Assembly (NCBI GenBank): GCA_017516745.1
Contig: JAFXBF010000014.1
Location: forward strand, 124,001-188,000
DNA length: 64,000 bases
Source of the DNA: Clostridia bacterium
GTDB taxonomy: Bacteria > Bacillota > Clostridia > Oscillospirales > Acutalibacteraceae
Direction: 5' to 3'
Below are positions 9,321-18,031 of this stretch, piece by piece. How positions within the stretch are numbered: the first letter of the stretch is position 1; every line of letters starts with the position of its first letter. Both the position numbers and the translations under genes were made by a program. The notes under the pieces are model-generated. The model worked only from the letters and a program-made list of their open reading frames with translations. It was not told where the DNA came from and made no database searches.

Positions 9321-10091
9321 TCAGCCTCTGATGTTTATTCGTTGAACTGCGGTCGTTTTACCGCTTTGCTTATCAATTTCAAAAAGGCAGGCGTTGAGCA
9401 TACATTCGCCTTCATTGTTATCAAAGCGTGTGGGCATACCCGTTTTGAGCTTGGTGATTATAGCCTCGGGCGAAACGCCGAGCACGGAATTTACCGTGCC
9501 GACCATGCCCAGGTCGGTAATATAGCCCGTGCCGTTTGGCAGAATCTGCTCGTCTGCGGTCTGCACGTGGGTATGTGTGCCGAAAACAGCACTAACCCTG
9601 CCGTCTAGATAAAAGCCGAGCGCCCTTTTTTCGCCCGTGGCCTCTGCGTGGAAATCACACAGTATAATGCGGCATTCGTCAAGCTTTTTCAGCACCTCGT
9701 CTGCAGCGGCGAAGGGGTTTGCCCCCTCCATAAAAGCGTTGCCTGCAAGGTTGATTACGCCTATTTTTACGCTGCCCATATCGGCAATCGTATATCCCTT
9801 GCCCGGGTTGCCGGCGTAGAAGTTAGCCGGTCGGATAATATTTCTGTCCGTGTCGAGGCGGTCGTAAATTTCACGCCGTCTGAAAACGTGGTTGCCCGTT
9901 GTGATAAGGTCTGCACCGCTGTCGAAAAGGAAGTCTGCCGACTGCGGTGTGATTCCGTTGCCTGCGGCTGAATTTTCACCGTTTACTATGCAGAAATCTA
10001 CACCGTACATTTTCTTTAGCGAGGGCAGTTTTTTTCTTAAGTATTCACAGCCGATATTACTCACAACATCGCCTATTGCAAGAATGTTCAT
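9321..10091 (-). CDS. ymdB: YmdB family metallophosphoesterase
   Basis: A 256-residue calcineurin-like phosphoesterase of the YmdB family (cyclic nucleotide phosphodiesterase controlling biofilm and late adaptive gene expression in Bacillus). Motifs are GDVVSNIG at the N-terminus, VNGENSAAGNGIT, TTGNHVF, DFHAEATGEKRALG and FGTHTHVQTADE, which supply the dinuclear metal ligands. Full length. Its start overlaps the stop of the upstream protease gene by 4 bases, which implies translational coupling. Confidence 0.95.
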   Translation of the reverse strand: MNILAIGDVVSNIGCEYLRKKLPSLKKMYGVDFCIVNGENSAAGNGITPQSADFLFDSGADLITTGNHVFRRREIYDRLDTDRNIIRPANFYAGNPGKGYTIADMGSVKIGVINLAGNAFMEGANPFAAADEVLKKLDECRIILCDFHAEATGEKRALGFYLDGRVSAVFGTHTHVQTADEQILPNGTGYITDLGMVGTVNSVLGVSPEAIITKLKTGMPTRFDNNEGECMLNACLFEIDKQSGKTTAVQRINIRG

Positions 10092-13000
10092 TGGTCTGCC
10101 CCCTGATAGAGATTGCTGATATAGTCGTCAAACAGACCGCAGCGTTCGAGTGTGCCGAAGTCTTCCTCGTCGATTATGCCGTTGAAATCAATGTCACAGC
10201 ATATTGCTTCGGCGGCAGTTTCTGCGGAAAGCATACCGTTAATATAAAGCCCTATGATAAATGCATCGTTGCCGTCTGCCTTTGTATCGCCGTTGATATC
10301 GCCGAGTGTGACAACCGTATATATTTTGTCCGAAACGTTGCCGTTTTCATCGGTCAGTGTAATTGTACTGCCCGTTGAATAGTTGCCGTTTGAGTTGGGA
10401 TTATGCGTTACCGTCAGCTTTCCTGCGTCAAGGTATTCCGCAAGGTCACCCACATAATCGGGCGGAATGACTATAACGTTTTCGGTGTTGTCCGGGGTTA
10501 CGTTCATATCGCTTGAAGAGATTTTTGCAAGCGGCACGAGTGCGGCGATTGCGTCACGGATGCTTTTCGCCATAAGGTCAACCTGAGTCTGCTCGTCGGC
10601 ATATTTGCCGTAAACAACGGCATTTACCGCAGTGGTGACACCGCTGAAATCAACGTAGTGTGTCGGGTCAAGTGCGGCAGCTTCTGACTTGGCCTTTTCA
10701 ACGTCCGTATAGTCTGCTTCGCCTCTTTCTTCAAGTTTATAAAGTGCATCAATGAGCTCATTTGCTTTGGCTGTTACCTTTTCCTGCTCAAACTCATAGA
10801 GCTTGTAAAAATCTTCATCGATTGTGTCGAGTACAGCCTGCATAATCTCAAAGTTTGTAAAGTCAATGGGATTAAGTTTGTTTATTTGAGCCATAGTACG
10901 ATTAAAATAATTGTAGTTGGCAGGGCCGCAAACGGTGCGCAGTGCCGCCTCGGCACACAGCTTCATACTGATAACTTTACCGTCGCCCTCAAATGGGTGA
11001 TAGTCAAGACCGCTTTCAGAATGAATAAGCGAATAGTCAAGCGCCGTGTGAGTGCTGTTTGCATCGTCACAGATTATATTCTTTACCTGCTCGCCCGTAA
11101 AATCGGGGTTGATTGCAAAGCACATTGCCGCAATTGCGGTAACAATCGGAGCCGCCTGCGAAGTGCCGGTCATACTGTGGTATTTAAACTTTGTCTTATT
11201 TATCGTCTGACCGGTCACGGGATGTTCCGTAGAATAAGCTGTCGGAATTGTGCTGAATACCTTGTAGCCCGGAGCATATATATCTACTCGTTCTCCTCCG
11301 TTGCTTCTTTCCCACATAATAAACTTTGCACCTTTTGAAGCTGAACTGAAATTACGAACTGCGCCGACAACAATTATTCTGTTGTATATCTGCACAACAT
11401 CATTATATGAGAGTCCTTCATAAGTTTCATCTAATCTAATTGAACAAAACAAACCGTTTTGCACGGCATCATCGCTTCGATAAGTGTCACTTCCTACTCT
11501 GGTATCTATTGTACCGTTGCCAGCAGACTGAACCACCACGAAATCCTTGCCGGCATCAAGAAGTCGATTCATTGCTAAAGCACAGGGCTCTGAGTATTTT
11601 TTAAGCGTTTTATCCGAATATTTGGCAAGATATGGATTATCACCTCCACGGGTAAGTCCTATTGATAGATTAACAACTCGTGCATCAAATTCTATTTGGG
11701 CTGATAATTGATTAACAATATCTTCAACAATTACTAACAAGTCATCGGAGCCAGATATTCCGTAATGGGCACTATATATGGTGATGTCGTTAAGTAAACC
11801 GGAGCCGCCTTTACCGTTGTTTTTGGTTGCACCAATAATACCTGCCACATGTGTGCCATGAACACTTGTTATTGAAGTGTTAGCGTTTTTGTCTTCATCC
11901 CTTGCAAATGCTATCAGATTTGTAAAATCTTCATGGTTTACATAAACCGTGGAATCTATCATACCAACTTTTACGCTATTAAAATATTTTTCGTATTCCC
12001 ATGCGCTCAATGCTTCAATGGCTTCTAAATGCCAATTTGTTCCGCTTGGAACTTGTTCATTCCAAGTTTCAGAATGGTTGTAAACCGAGGGCTCACTCCA
12101 CGGATCGCTAGGTATGCTATCCATTTCAACCGAAATAACATTTGCAGGTTGTGCAAGGGTGACCTCGTCAAGACCCTGTATTTTTTCACACAGAGCCTCA
12201 AGCTCTTCAAGACTGTTGACATTTGCCCTTGCCTGCACAAGGAAAATACTGTTGATTTCGCCTATGCGTACGAGCTTGTTTTCGCTGAGGATTTCGTCCA
12301 TCCTCTTGTCGGAAACGCCGTTTTCAAAATAAATATTAACTACATTTTCGATGTATCTTTCGCCGTTTTCTTCTCTGATTTCGTCAGCTTTTGCCTGATA
12401 AAAATCGCCTCTGTCATAGTTGAGGTTATAGGTCTTGGTCTGCGTGTCGCCGTCGGCAAGCTCTGCGGTGATTGTAACCTCGTTTTCGCCCGGCACAAGG
12501 GCAAGCTTTTCTATGCTCCAGTCACAGCCGTCAAGCTGTGCAGTACCGGTTTGAGTGTTACCCGTAGCTTCACTTTTAACGGCATAGGTAACGGCTTTTA
12601 CCGAGCCGTTTGCCGTTGCAATGCCGCTTATATCCGTTGTAAGGCGTGTGACGGTTTCAACGTGGCTGAGGTAAGTGTCCTCGTTTACATTAAAATCAAA
12701 ATAGCTGTTTTTTGCGGAATTTGCAAGGTAAGAAACGGTGAGCAAAACGGGGTAATCCTTGCCGTTGATGCTGACTGTTTCGTTGAGTGTGAAGCTTCTC
12801 ATATCCTGAGCGCCTATGGCGTGCACGCCGAAAATGCCTGCACACGGCAGCAGTATAAGCACGGCAAGCATAAGTGCAGCAGCCCGTCTTTTGCGGATTA
12901 TAAGCACGGCAACCAATGCAATAACTGCAAGTGTACCGAAAACCGCAAGAATAACGGGAAGCACACTGTCTTTTTCATTGACCGAAGCCGAAACGGGCGC

Positions 13001-13333
13001 AGCTTCACGGCTGACAAAAACAAAGCCGTTTTCGTAAACCTCACCTGCGGCAAGCGTGTCGACAAGCACGGAATATCCGTCCGACCCGGCCTTTGCTGCC
13101 TGTAAATCAAGACCCTTCGGAACAGTCAGGTCTATGCACACTCCGTTGACGTCAAAGCCGTTGGAGTTTTTGAGCTTTACATTGAGAGTGGCGGAGGACT
13201 GATTTTCTTCAGCACCGACAGAAAGACCGAGACCGTATTCGTTGGTACTCTTTGCAGACGAAAAAAGACAGAAAGACAGCGCAAAAACGGCGCAGAAAGC
13301 CGCCGATAAAAGCCTCTTTATTGCCTTACTCAT
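10088..13333 (-). CDS. Subtilisin-like S8 serine protease with internal membrane segments and C-terminal dockerin-like domain
   Basis: A 1081-residue exported protein. Order: signal peptide (1-27), a beta-rich ectodomain (about 30-110), two hydrophobic stretches at about 124-146 and 152-174 separated by RKRR, a beta-rich domain (about 185-305), a propeptide-like region, then an S8 catalytic domain with Asp460 (GMIDS), His493 (HGTHVAG), oxyanion Asn606 and Ser725 (GTSQAAP). After a helical linker the C-terminus has two calcium-loop motifs, DINGDTKADGNDA and DIDFNGIIDEEDF, typical of a dockerin. Dockerins attach enzymes to cohesin scaffolds, so it may be cell-surface displayed, but no cohesin is visible here. 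It is the first gene of the run that includes ymdB. Confidence 0.88.
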   Translation of the reverse strand: MSKAIKRLLSAAFCAVFALSFCLFSSAKSTNEYGLGLSVGAEENQSSATLNVKLKNSNGFDVNGVCIDLTVPKGLDLQAAKAGSDGYSVLVDTLAAGEVYENGFVFVSREAAPVSASVNEKDSVLPVILAVFGTLAVIALVAVLIIRKRRAAALMLAVLILLPCAGIFGVHAIGAQDMRSFTLNETVSINGKDYPVLLTVSYLANSAKNSYFDFNVNEDTYLSHVETVTRLTTDISGIATANGSVKAVTYAVKSEATGNTQTGTAQLDGCDWSIEKLALVPGENEVTITAELADGDTQTKTYNLNYDRGDFYQAKADEIREENGERYIENVVNIYFENGVSDKRMDEILSENKLVRIGEINSIFLVQARANVNSLEELEALCEKIQGLDEVTLAQPANVISVEMDSIPSDPWSEPSVYNHSETWNEQVPSGTNWHLEAIEALSAWEYEKYFNSVKVGMIDSTVYVNHEDFTNLIAFARDEDKNANTSITSVHGTHVAGIIGATKNNGKGGSGLLNDITIYSAHYGISGSDDLLVIVEDIVNQLSAQIEFDARVVNLSIGLTRGGDNPYLAKYSDKTLKKYSEPCALAMNRLLDAGKDFVVVQSAGNGTIDTRVGSDTYRSDDAVQNGLFCSIRLDETYEGLSYNDVVQIYNRIIVVGAVRNFSSASKGAKFIMWERSNGGERVDIYAPGYKVFSTIPTAYSTEHPVTGQTINKTKFKYHSMTGTSQAAPIVTAIAAMCFAINPDFTGEQVKNIICDDANSTHTALDYSLIHSESGLDYHPFEGDGKVISMKLCAEAALRTVCGPANYNYFNRTMAQINKLNPIDFTNFEIMQAVLDTIDEDFYKLYEFEQEKVTAKANELIDALYKLEERGEADYTDVEKAKSEAAALDPTHYVDFSGVTTAVNAVVYGKYADEQTQVDLMAKSIRDAIAALVPLAKISSSDMNVTPDNTENVIVIPPDYVGDLAEYLDAGKLTVTHNPNSNGNYSTGSTITLTDENGNVSDKIYTVVTLGDINGDTKADGNDAFIIGLYINGMLSAETAAEAICCDIDFNGIIDEEDFGTLERCGLFDDYISNLYQGADQ

Positions 13334-13384
13334 ACCTCAACCGTCCTCTCATAAAGTTATTTTAACAGATATTAAATCAGTATT

Positions 13385-13413
13385 ATTATACTTTAAAAGG
13401 ACGTTGGTGTCAA
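13385..13413 (-). promoter_or_regulatory. sigma-A promoter of the protease-ymdB-SBP-Asp23-fakA-recG run
   Basis: Minus strand: TTGACA at 13413-13408, 17-base spacer, TATAAT at 13390-13385, both exact consensus hexamers. It lies about 50 bases upstream of the protease ATG. Confidence 0.85.
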
Positions 13414-13425
13414 GGAGGGCAAATA

Positions 13426-13700
13426 ACAGTTTGTCTGTCTGATGTCAGACAAACTGTAATTAGTGCAAAGTGCAAAATGCAAAGTGCAAAGTTAAGGGTC
13501 GCTTCGCTCCGATTGTAATTATTATCTATTAGTCATTATCTCTTATCTATTATTTAAGCGGTATCTAAAATCATCGTGAGTTAAGAGATAAAAGATAATA
13601 AATGAGATAATAGTTTTTTTATAATTGGGTGAGGGCGAAGCCCTCCCGCAATTTTGCATTTTGAACTTTGCATTTTGCATTGTTTGTCCCCGACAAACCG
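13426..13700. repeat. mosaic palindromic repeat element A
   Basis: This fills most of the 521-base gap between the protease and the flavin reductase. It has modules in this order: a small palindrome (ACAGTTTGTCTG / CAGACAAACTGT), TGCAAAGTGCAAAATGC direct repeats, a GGGTCGCTTCGCTCCGAT hairpin, a core of TATCTCTTATCTAT-like inverted repeats (about 13520-13612), a GTGAGGGCGAAGCCCTC hairpin, TTTTGCATTTTGAACTTTGC repeats in the opposite sense and a TTTGTCCCCGACAAA palindrome. The whole unit is therefore roughly palindromic. Related units with other cores occur at 24950, 49091, 51308 and 54154. No coding potential is seen. Confidence 0.8.
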
Positions 13701-13758
13701 TAAGTTGTCCGCAACAAATAACCTGTACTTATGGGGGTATAATTGTTTGTTATTCCGC

Positions 13759-13787
13759 TTGACATAAGTTTTTGTTTTTAATATAAT
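13759..13787 (+). promoter_or_regulatory. sigma-A promoter of the BaiCD/FldZ-like reductase
   Basis: TTGACA at 13759-13764, 17-base spacer, TATAAT at 13782-13787, both exact consensus. The predicted start is near 13794, giving a leader of about 60 bases before the ATG. Confidence 0.82.
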
Positions 13788-13854
13788 TTAATAGATTGGA
13801 ACTTAAGGCGGCAGCTCAAGGTTCAAAATATGTAAAGGATGTGTGGATTGAACT

Positions 13855-15921
13855 ATGGATCCCAAGTATGAAGCATTATTTACCCCGTGGAAAATAGGCA
13901 ACTGCGAAATCAAGAACAGAATCGTTATGTGCCCCATGGGCGGTACATCTCTGTTCGGTTGGTTTGAGCTTGGCGGCTGTCACTTTGACAAGGAAGCTGC
14001 AAAGCTTTTCATCGAAAGAGCTAACAACAATGTCGGTCTTATCATCCCCGGTATCGCTCCTATCCGTGATACCTTCTGGGGCAAGTGGCTCTGGCAGAAC
14101 CCCAAGATGTTCGAAGAACTCAAGGAGTTTATGGATGAAATCCATAAGACAGGCGCAAAGCTGTTCGTTCAGCTTACAGCCGGTATGGGCCGTTCCTGGG
14201 CTATTACCGACCTTATTGCTCCTCTCCACAAGAACAAGTTTACACGTACACTCATAAAGCCCCTTCTTGATACCTCACACGAGCTTGCTTCTCCCAGCCC
14301 CCAGCCCTCACGCTGGGCACACGATATTATCTGCCCCGAAATGACAAAGGAGCAGATTCACGAAATCATCGAGGCATTTGCAAAGACTGCAAAGCTCTGC
14401 CGTGACGCAGGCGTTGACGGTGTTGAAGTTCACGCTGTTCACGAGGGCTACCTCCTTGACCAGTTTGCTATTGAATTCTTCAACAAGCGTACCGACGAAT
14501 ACGGCGGAAGCTTTGAAAACAGATACCGTTTCGCAGCAGAGATTGTAAAGGCAATCAAGGAAAGCTGCGGCAGCGATTATCCCGTATCACTTCGTTACTC
14601 GGTAGAGTCCAAGATGAAGGGCTTCTGCGAGGGTGCAATGCCCGGCGAAGAGTACACAGAGGTCGGCCGTGCAATGGCTGAATCCGAAAGGGCTGCAAAG
14701 TACCTTCAGGATGCAGGCTACGATATGCTCAACGCCGACAACGGTACTTACGACTCCTGGTACTGGGCACATCCGCCTATGTATATGCCCCAGAACTGTA
14801 ACCTTGACGATGTTGCTCACATTAAAGAGTTTGTTGATATTCCCGTTGTCTGCGCAGGCCGTATGGAGCCCGATGTCGGTGCAAAGGCTGTTGCGGAAGG
14901 CAAGATTGACGGTGTCGGCGTAGCACGTCAGTTCCTTACAGACCCTGAATGGATTACAAAGATTATTGAAGACAGACTTGAGGAAATCAAGCCCTGTATC
15001 TGCTGCCACAGCGGCTGCTTCAACTTCTCATCTTCAAAGGGTCACGCAAATACTCAGGATCTCTTCGACACAATGGGTCTTGCACGCTGTGCACTCAACC
15101 CCAAGACCATGCAGTCCAAGAAGTATAAGATTGTTCCCGCAAAGAAGAAAAAGAATATCGCTGTTATCGGCGGCGGTATCGGCGGTATGGAGGTTGCTCT
15201 CGTTGCCGCACAGCGTGGCCACACAGTAACTCTTTACGAAAAGTCCGGCGTTCTCGGCGGTGTATTCATTGCCGCTGCTGCTCCCTCCTTCAAGGAGAAG
15301 GACCGTGACCTTATTGCCTGGTACAACCGTGAGATTATGAAGTACCCCTCAATCACAGTCAAGCTCAACACAGAGGTTAAGGACGTTGCTTCCCTCGGTG
15401 CTGACGAGGTTGTTGTTGCAACAGGCTCTGTTGCAAACAGAATTCCCGTCAAGGGCGCAAACGAGTACGGCATTCAGGCTGTTGAATACCTTCTGGGCGA
15501 AAAGCAGGTCGGCGAAAACGTTGTTATCGTCGGCGGCGGTCTCACAGGCTGCGAAATCGCTTACGATCTTTTCCTTCAGGGCAAGAAGCCTGTCATTGTC
15601 GAAATGATGGATGACCTTATCACAACACCCGGTGTTGCTCTTGCAAACACAAGCTTCCTTCGTGACTTCTTCAAGGCAAACAAGGTTCCCGTTTACCTTG
15701 AGTCCAAGACAACGGAAATCCGCAAGGACGGCGTTACAATCGCAACAAAGGACGGCAAGACAATTGACGTTCCTGCTGACAGCGTAATCCTTTCCGTCGG
15801 CTACAAGCCTGCTCCCGTTGCTGAAAAGAGCAAGCACGTTCACATCGTCGGCGATGCTTCCAAGGTCGGTAACCTCCGTACGGTTATCTGGCAGGCCTGG
15901 GACGTCGCTATGAAACTCTGA
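13855..15921 (+). CDS. BaiCD/FldZ-like NADH:flavin oxidoreductase (old yellow enzyme plus NAD(P)H-binding domains)
   Basis: A 688-residue iron-sulfur flavoenzyme. Residues 1 to about 370 are an old-yellow-enzyme TIM barrel (VEVHAVHEGYLLDQF and EYGGSFENRYRF are the usual signatures). A 4Fe-4S site follows (Cys381 or 384, Cys388 and Cys412). The C-terminal half has two dinucleotide folds (GGGIGGMEVALV and VGGGLTGCEIAYD). Relatives reduce activated C=C bonds: 2,4-dienoyl-CoA, cinnamate (FldZ) and 3-oxo-delta4 steroids (BaiCD). The substrate cannot be told here. The downstream aconitase X genes suggest a dehydrate-then-reduce route for a hydroxy acid. Lysine codons are overwhelmingly AAG, as in the 27-32.8 kb operon, which hints at high expression. 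Confidence 0.9.
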   Translation: MDPKYEALFTPWKIGNCEIKNRIVMCPMGGTSLFGWFELGGCHFDKEAAKLFIERANNNVGLIIPGIAPIRDTFWGKWLWQNPKMFEELKEFMDEIHKTGAKLFVQLTAGMGRSWAITDLIAPLHKNKFTRTLIKPLLDTSHELASPSPQPSRWAHDIICPEMTKEQIHEIIEAFAKTAKLCRDAGVDGVEVHAVHEGYLLDQFAIEFFNKRTDEYGGSFENRYRFAAEIVKAIKESCGSDYPVSLRYSVESKMKGFCEGAMPGEEYTEVGRAMAESERAAKYLQDAGYDMLNADNGTYDSWYWAHPPMYMPQNCNLDDVAHIKEFVDIPVVCAGRMEPDVGAKAVAEGKIDGVGVARQFLTDPEWITKIIEDRLEEIKPCICCHSGCFNFSSSKGHANTQDLFDTMGLARCALNPKTMQSKKYKIVPAKKKKNIAVIGGGIGGMEVALVAAQRGHTVTLYEKSGVLGGVFIAAAAPSFKEKDRDLIAWYNREIMKYPSITVKLNTEVKDVASLGADEVVVATGSVANRIPVKGANEYGIQAVEYLLGEKQVGENVVIVGGGLTGCEIAYDLFLQGKKPVIVEMMDDLITTPGVALANTSFLRDFFKANKVPVYLESKTTEIRKDGVTIATKDGKTIDVPADSVILSVGYKPAPVAEKSKHVHIVGDASKVGNLRTVIWQAWDVAMKL

Positions 15922-15969
15922 TAAAGGGCACCTTATGCAAACCCGTAAAACGGTGCTGATAATTAAGTA

Positions 15970-15998
15970 TTGAATTTTTGTTCATAATATGTTAAAAT
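15970..15998 (+). promoter_or_regulatory. candidate promoter for micropeptide 1 and aconitase X
   Basis: TTGAAT at 15970-15975, 17-base spacer, TAAAAT at 15993-15998. An 11-base inverted repeat (15992-16002 and 16034-16044) starts in the -10 region and ends just before the AAGGAGG site of micropeptide 1. It could be an operator or a leader hairpin that hides the translation start. Confidence 0.5.
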
Positions 15999-16065
15999 TT
16001 TGCTGCGGAAAGTTTTCCGTGTGAATAAAGAAACAAAATTTTAATAAGAAGGAGGACAGAACACT

Positions 16066-16176
16066 ATGTCACTTGCAGAAATCATCAACGGTCTTTTCGA
16101 TTTCCTTGAGAAGCTTCAGAATTTCCTTTTCAACTTCGGCGACATTGCACAGAAGTTCTTTGACATGCTCCCGTAA
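16066..16176 (+). CDS. micropeptide 1 (36 residues, amphipathic), unknown function
   Basis: A 36-codon open frame from ATG to TAA with a perfect AAGGAGG ribosome binding site 10 bases upstream. It is rich in Leu, Phe and Ile with spaced acidic residues (begins MSLAEIINGLFDFLEKLQ and ends FFDMLP), so it should form a strongly amphipathic helix. No signal peptide or cysteine is present. Codon choice (CTT, TTC, AAG, GGC) resembles the strongly expressed flanking genes. It lies between the flavin reductase and aconitase X genes and is followed by a stem-loop. It could be a membrane-active or complex-stabilising peptide, or a leader peptide for acnX. I do not recognise a family. Confidence 0.65.
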   Translation: MSLAEIINGLFDFLEKLQNFLFNFGDIAQKFFDMLP

Positions 16177-16185
16177 AAACCCAAA

Positions 16186-16215
16186 GCCACACCACCTCTC
16201 ACGGGGCGGTGTGGC
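16186..16215 (+). terminator. GC-rich stem-loop after micropeptide 1
   Basis: Arms 16186-16196 and 16205-16215 pair with one mismatch around an 8-base loop. There is no T-run, so it may be a partial terminator or a processing/stabilising hairpin that sets different levels for the micropeptide and the aconitase X genes about 70 bases further on. Confidence 0.5.
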
Positions 16216-16286
16216 GCTTACTGTTTATTGTGCCGCTACGGCTTTTTATATGTTAATTGTATTCCTGATGAAAGGGGAAAATAAAT

Positions 16287-17573
16287 ATGAACTACAAAAT
16301 GCAGCTCACGCCCGATGAGATAGAAATTCTCAACGGCGCAAAGGGCGAAACCATGGCAAAGGTTATGAAAACCCTTGTTATGTACGGCGATGCTTTCGGC
16401 GCAACCAAGATGGTGCCCGTTACAAGCAAGAAGGGTCACCTTGTTACCAGCTTCGGCCTCAAGGTTATGAGCCCTGTTTACGACCTTATGGATCAGCTTA
16501 TTGCAGGCGGTGCTCTTTCGGGTCAGAAATTCTCCGTTGACCCCAAGCCCCTTGACCCGAAGGTTCCTGCAAACTTCCTTCAGAAGCTTATCTTCAACAA
16601 GTTTATGTACTCCAAGCAGGATGAGTATGATGAGCAGCTTCGCAAGCTCGGCCTTATCGACGACAAGTCCTACACCTGTACCTGCTATATGGACGAGGTC
16701 GGCAACATCCCCGTAAAGGGCGATGTTCTCTCCTGGGCAGAGTCCTCCGCAGTTGTTTACGCTAACTCCGTTATCGGCGCAAGATGTAACCGTAACTCCG
16801 GTATCATTGAGCTGTTCGGCTCAATCATCGGCAAGGTTCCCTACTTCGGCCTTGTAACGGACGAGGGCAGAAAGGCAACATGGATTGTCGAAGTCAAGAC
16901 AACAAAGAAGCCCGAGGCACAGATTCTCGGCTCCGCCATCGGTATGAAGGTTATGGAGGATGTTCCTTACATCAAGGGTCTCAACCAGTGGATTGGCACT
17001 CAGCTTGACGGCGACACCAAGGCTTACCTCAAGGACTTCGGTGCTGCTACAGCTTCCAACGGTGCTGTCGGCCTTTACCACATCGAAAACCTCACTCCCG
17101 AAGCAGTTGAGCAGGGCGAGAGCCTTATTGCAGAGGGTGCACAGGTTTATGTTATTGATGATGCAGAGCTCGCAAGAGTTCAGGCTAATTACCCCGTAAT
17201 GTGGAAGGACAAGAGCGCAACACCCAAGCTTTGCTTTGTCGGCTGCCCCCACCTTTCACACGCACAGCTTATCGAGTGGACAGACAACGTTGTTGCAGGC
17301 CTCAAGAAGAACGGCCTCAAGAAGGTTTCCATCCCCACCGTATTCACAGCTGCTCCCGCTGTTGTTGAAGAGTTCAACAAGACAGCAAAGGCTAAGGAGC
17401 TTGCAGCTACAGGCGTTATCCTCAGCTACATCTGTCCGCTGATGTATATGAATAACCCGCTTTGCAAGAAGATGCCTGTAATCACAAACTCCAACAAGCT
17501 CCGCACATACACAACTTCACGTTACTACAGAAGTGAAGAAATTCTCGATATCATCACAAAGGAGGCAAAGTAA
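16287..17573 (+). CDS. aconitase X, large (catalytic) subunit
   Basis: A 428-residue protein of the aconitase X catalytic family (formerly DUF521). Aconitase X enzymes are iron-sulfur dehydratases. Characterised members are cis-3-hydroxy-L-proline dehydratase in bacteria and a mevalonate 5-phosphate dehydratase in archaea. Candidate cluster cysteines lie in YTCTCYMDE, GARCNRNSG, VGCPHLS and SYICPLMYMNN. It has the usual length of the separate large subunit. The small subunit follows after one base. A GAAAGGGGA ribosome binding site precedes the ATG. The substrate is not deducible. Lack of proline-pathway genes nearby argues against assigning the hydroxyproline activity without testing. Confidence 0.9.
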   Translation: MNYKMQLTPDEIEILNGAKGETMAKVMKTLVMYGDAFGATKMVPVTSKKGHLVTSFGLKVMSPVYDLMDQLIAGGALSGQKFSVDPKPLDPKVPANFLQKLIFNKFMYSKQDEYDEQLRKLGLIDDKSYTCTCYMDEVGNIPVKGDVLSWAESSAVVYANSVIGARCNRNSGIIELFGSIIGKVPYFGLVTDEGRKATWIVEVKTTKKPEAQILGSAIGMKVMEDVPYIKGLNQWIGTQLDGDTKAYLKDFGAATASNGAVGLYHIENLTPEAVEQGESLIAEGAQVYVIDDAELARVQANYPVMWKDKSATPKLCFVGCPHLSHAQLIEWTDNVVAGLKKNGLKKVSIPTVFTAAPAVVEEFNKTAKAKELAATGVILSYICPLMYMNNPLCKKMPVITNSNKLRTYTTSRYYRSEEILDIITKEAK

Positions 17574-17574
17574 G

Positions 17575-18015
17575 ATGAAACAGTTTAAGGGACGTCCCGT
17601 AGTTGCAGGCACTTGCTCTGCTCCCGCCCTCGTTTCTCACGGCGGTTTCAACACACTCGCTTCCTTCCAGAACGCACTTCAGTTCGGCGACAAGCAGGCA
17701 AAGTGCGGCGACCAGAACAATGCAGACCTCTACCAGAAGCCCATGGTCGGCACAGCTCTCTGCCTGCCCCAGACTATCGGCTCCACAACAGGCGGTATGG
17801 TTCTCTACTGCGCAAAGGTTATGGAGAGAAACCCTGCTTGTATGCTCTTCTCCGAGCATATTGACTCACTTGCTTGCGCAGGTGCAGTTCTCGGCGCAGT
17901 ATGGACAGATTCTCCCATGCCCGTTATCGACTGCCTCGGCGATGAGTTCCTCAACTACGTCAAGGACGGTATGAAGATTACCGTTGCAGAAGACGGCACA
18001 GTTACAGTTGAATAA
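17575..18015 (+). CDS. aconitase X, small (swivel) subunit
   Basis: A 146-residue protein of the aconitase X small-subunit family (formerly DUF126), the swivel domain that closes over the active site. Visible family features are the N-terminal FKGRPVVAGTCSAPAL, the FGDKQAKCGDQNN segment and GSTTGGMVLYCAKV. I chose the ATG one base after the large-subunit stop, preceded by AAAGGAGG in the end of the large-subunit gene. An upstream in-frame ATG inside that gene is unlikely. A terminator follows. Confidence 0.9.
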   Translation: MKQFKGRPVVAGTCSAPALVSHGGFNTLASFQNALQFGDKQAKCGDQNNADLYQKPMVGTALCLPQTIGSTTGGMVLYCAKVMERNPACMLFSEHIDSLACAGAVLGAVWTDSPMPVIDCLGDEFLNYVKDGMKITVAEDGTVTVE

Positions 18016-18031
18016 GACTTTTTAATAAAAA

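Noticed and set aside
10886-11338. Several 100-200 codon frames opposite the protease, RecG, FakA and other long genes
   Set aside because: They lie wholly within strongly supported genes on the other strand, have no ribosome binding sites and show unusual cysteine-rich composition expected of antisense reading.
13455-13490. TGCAAAGTGCAAAATGC repeats as a CRISPR array
   Set aside because: Repeat units are about 8-9 bases with no spacers, and they recur as arms of palindromes at several places.
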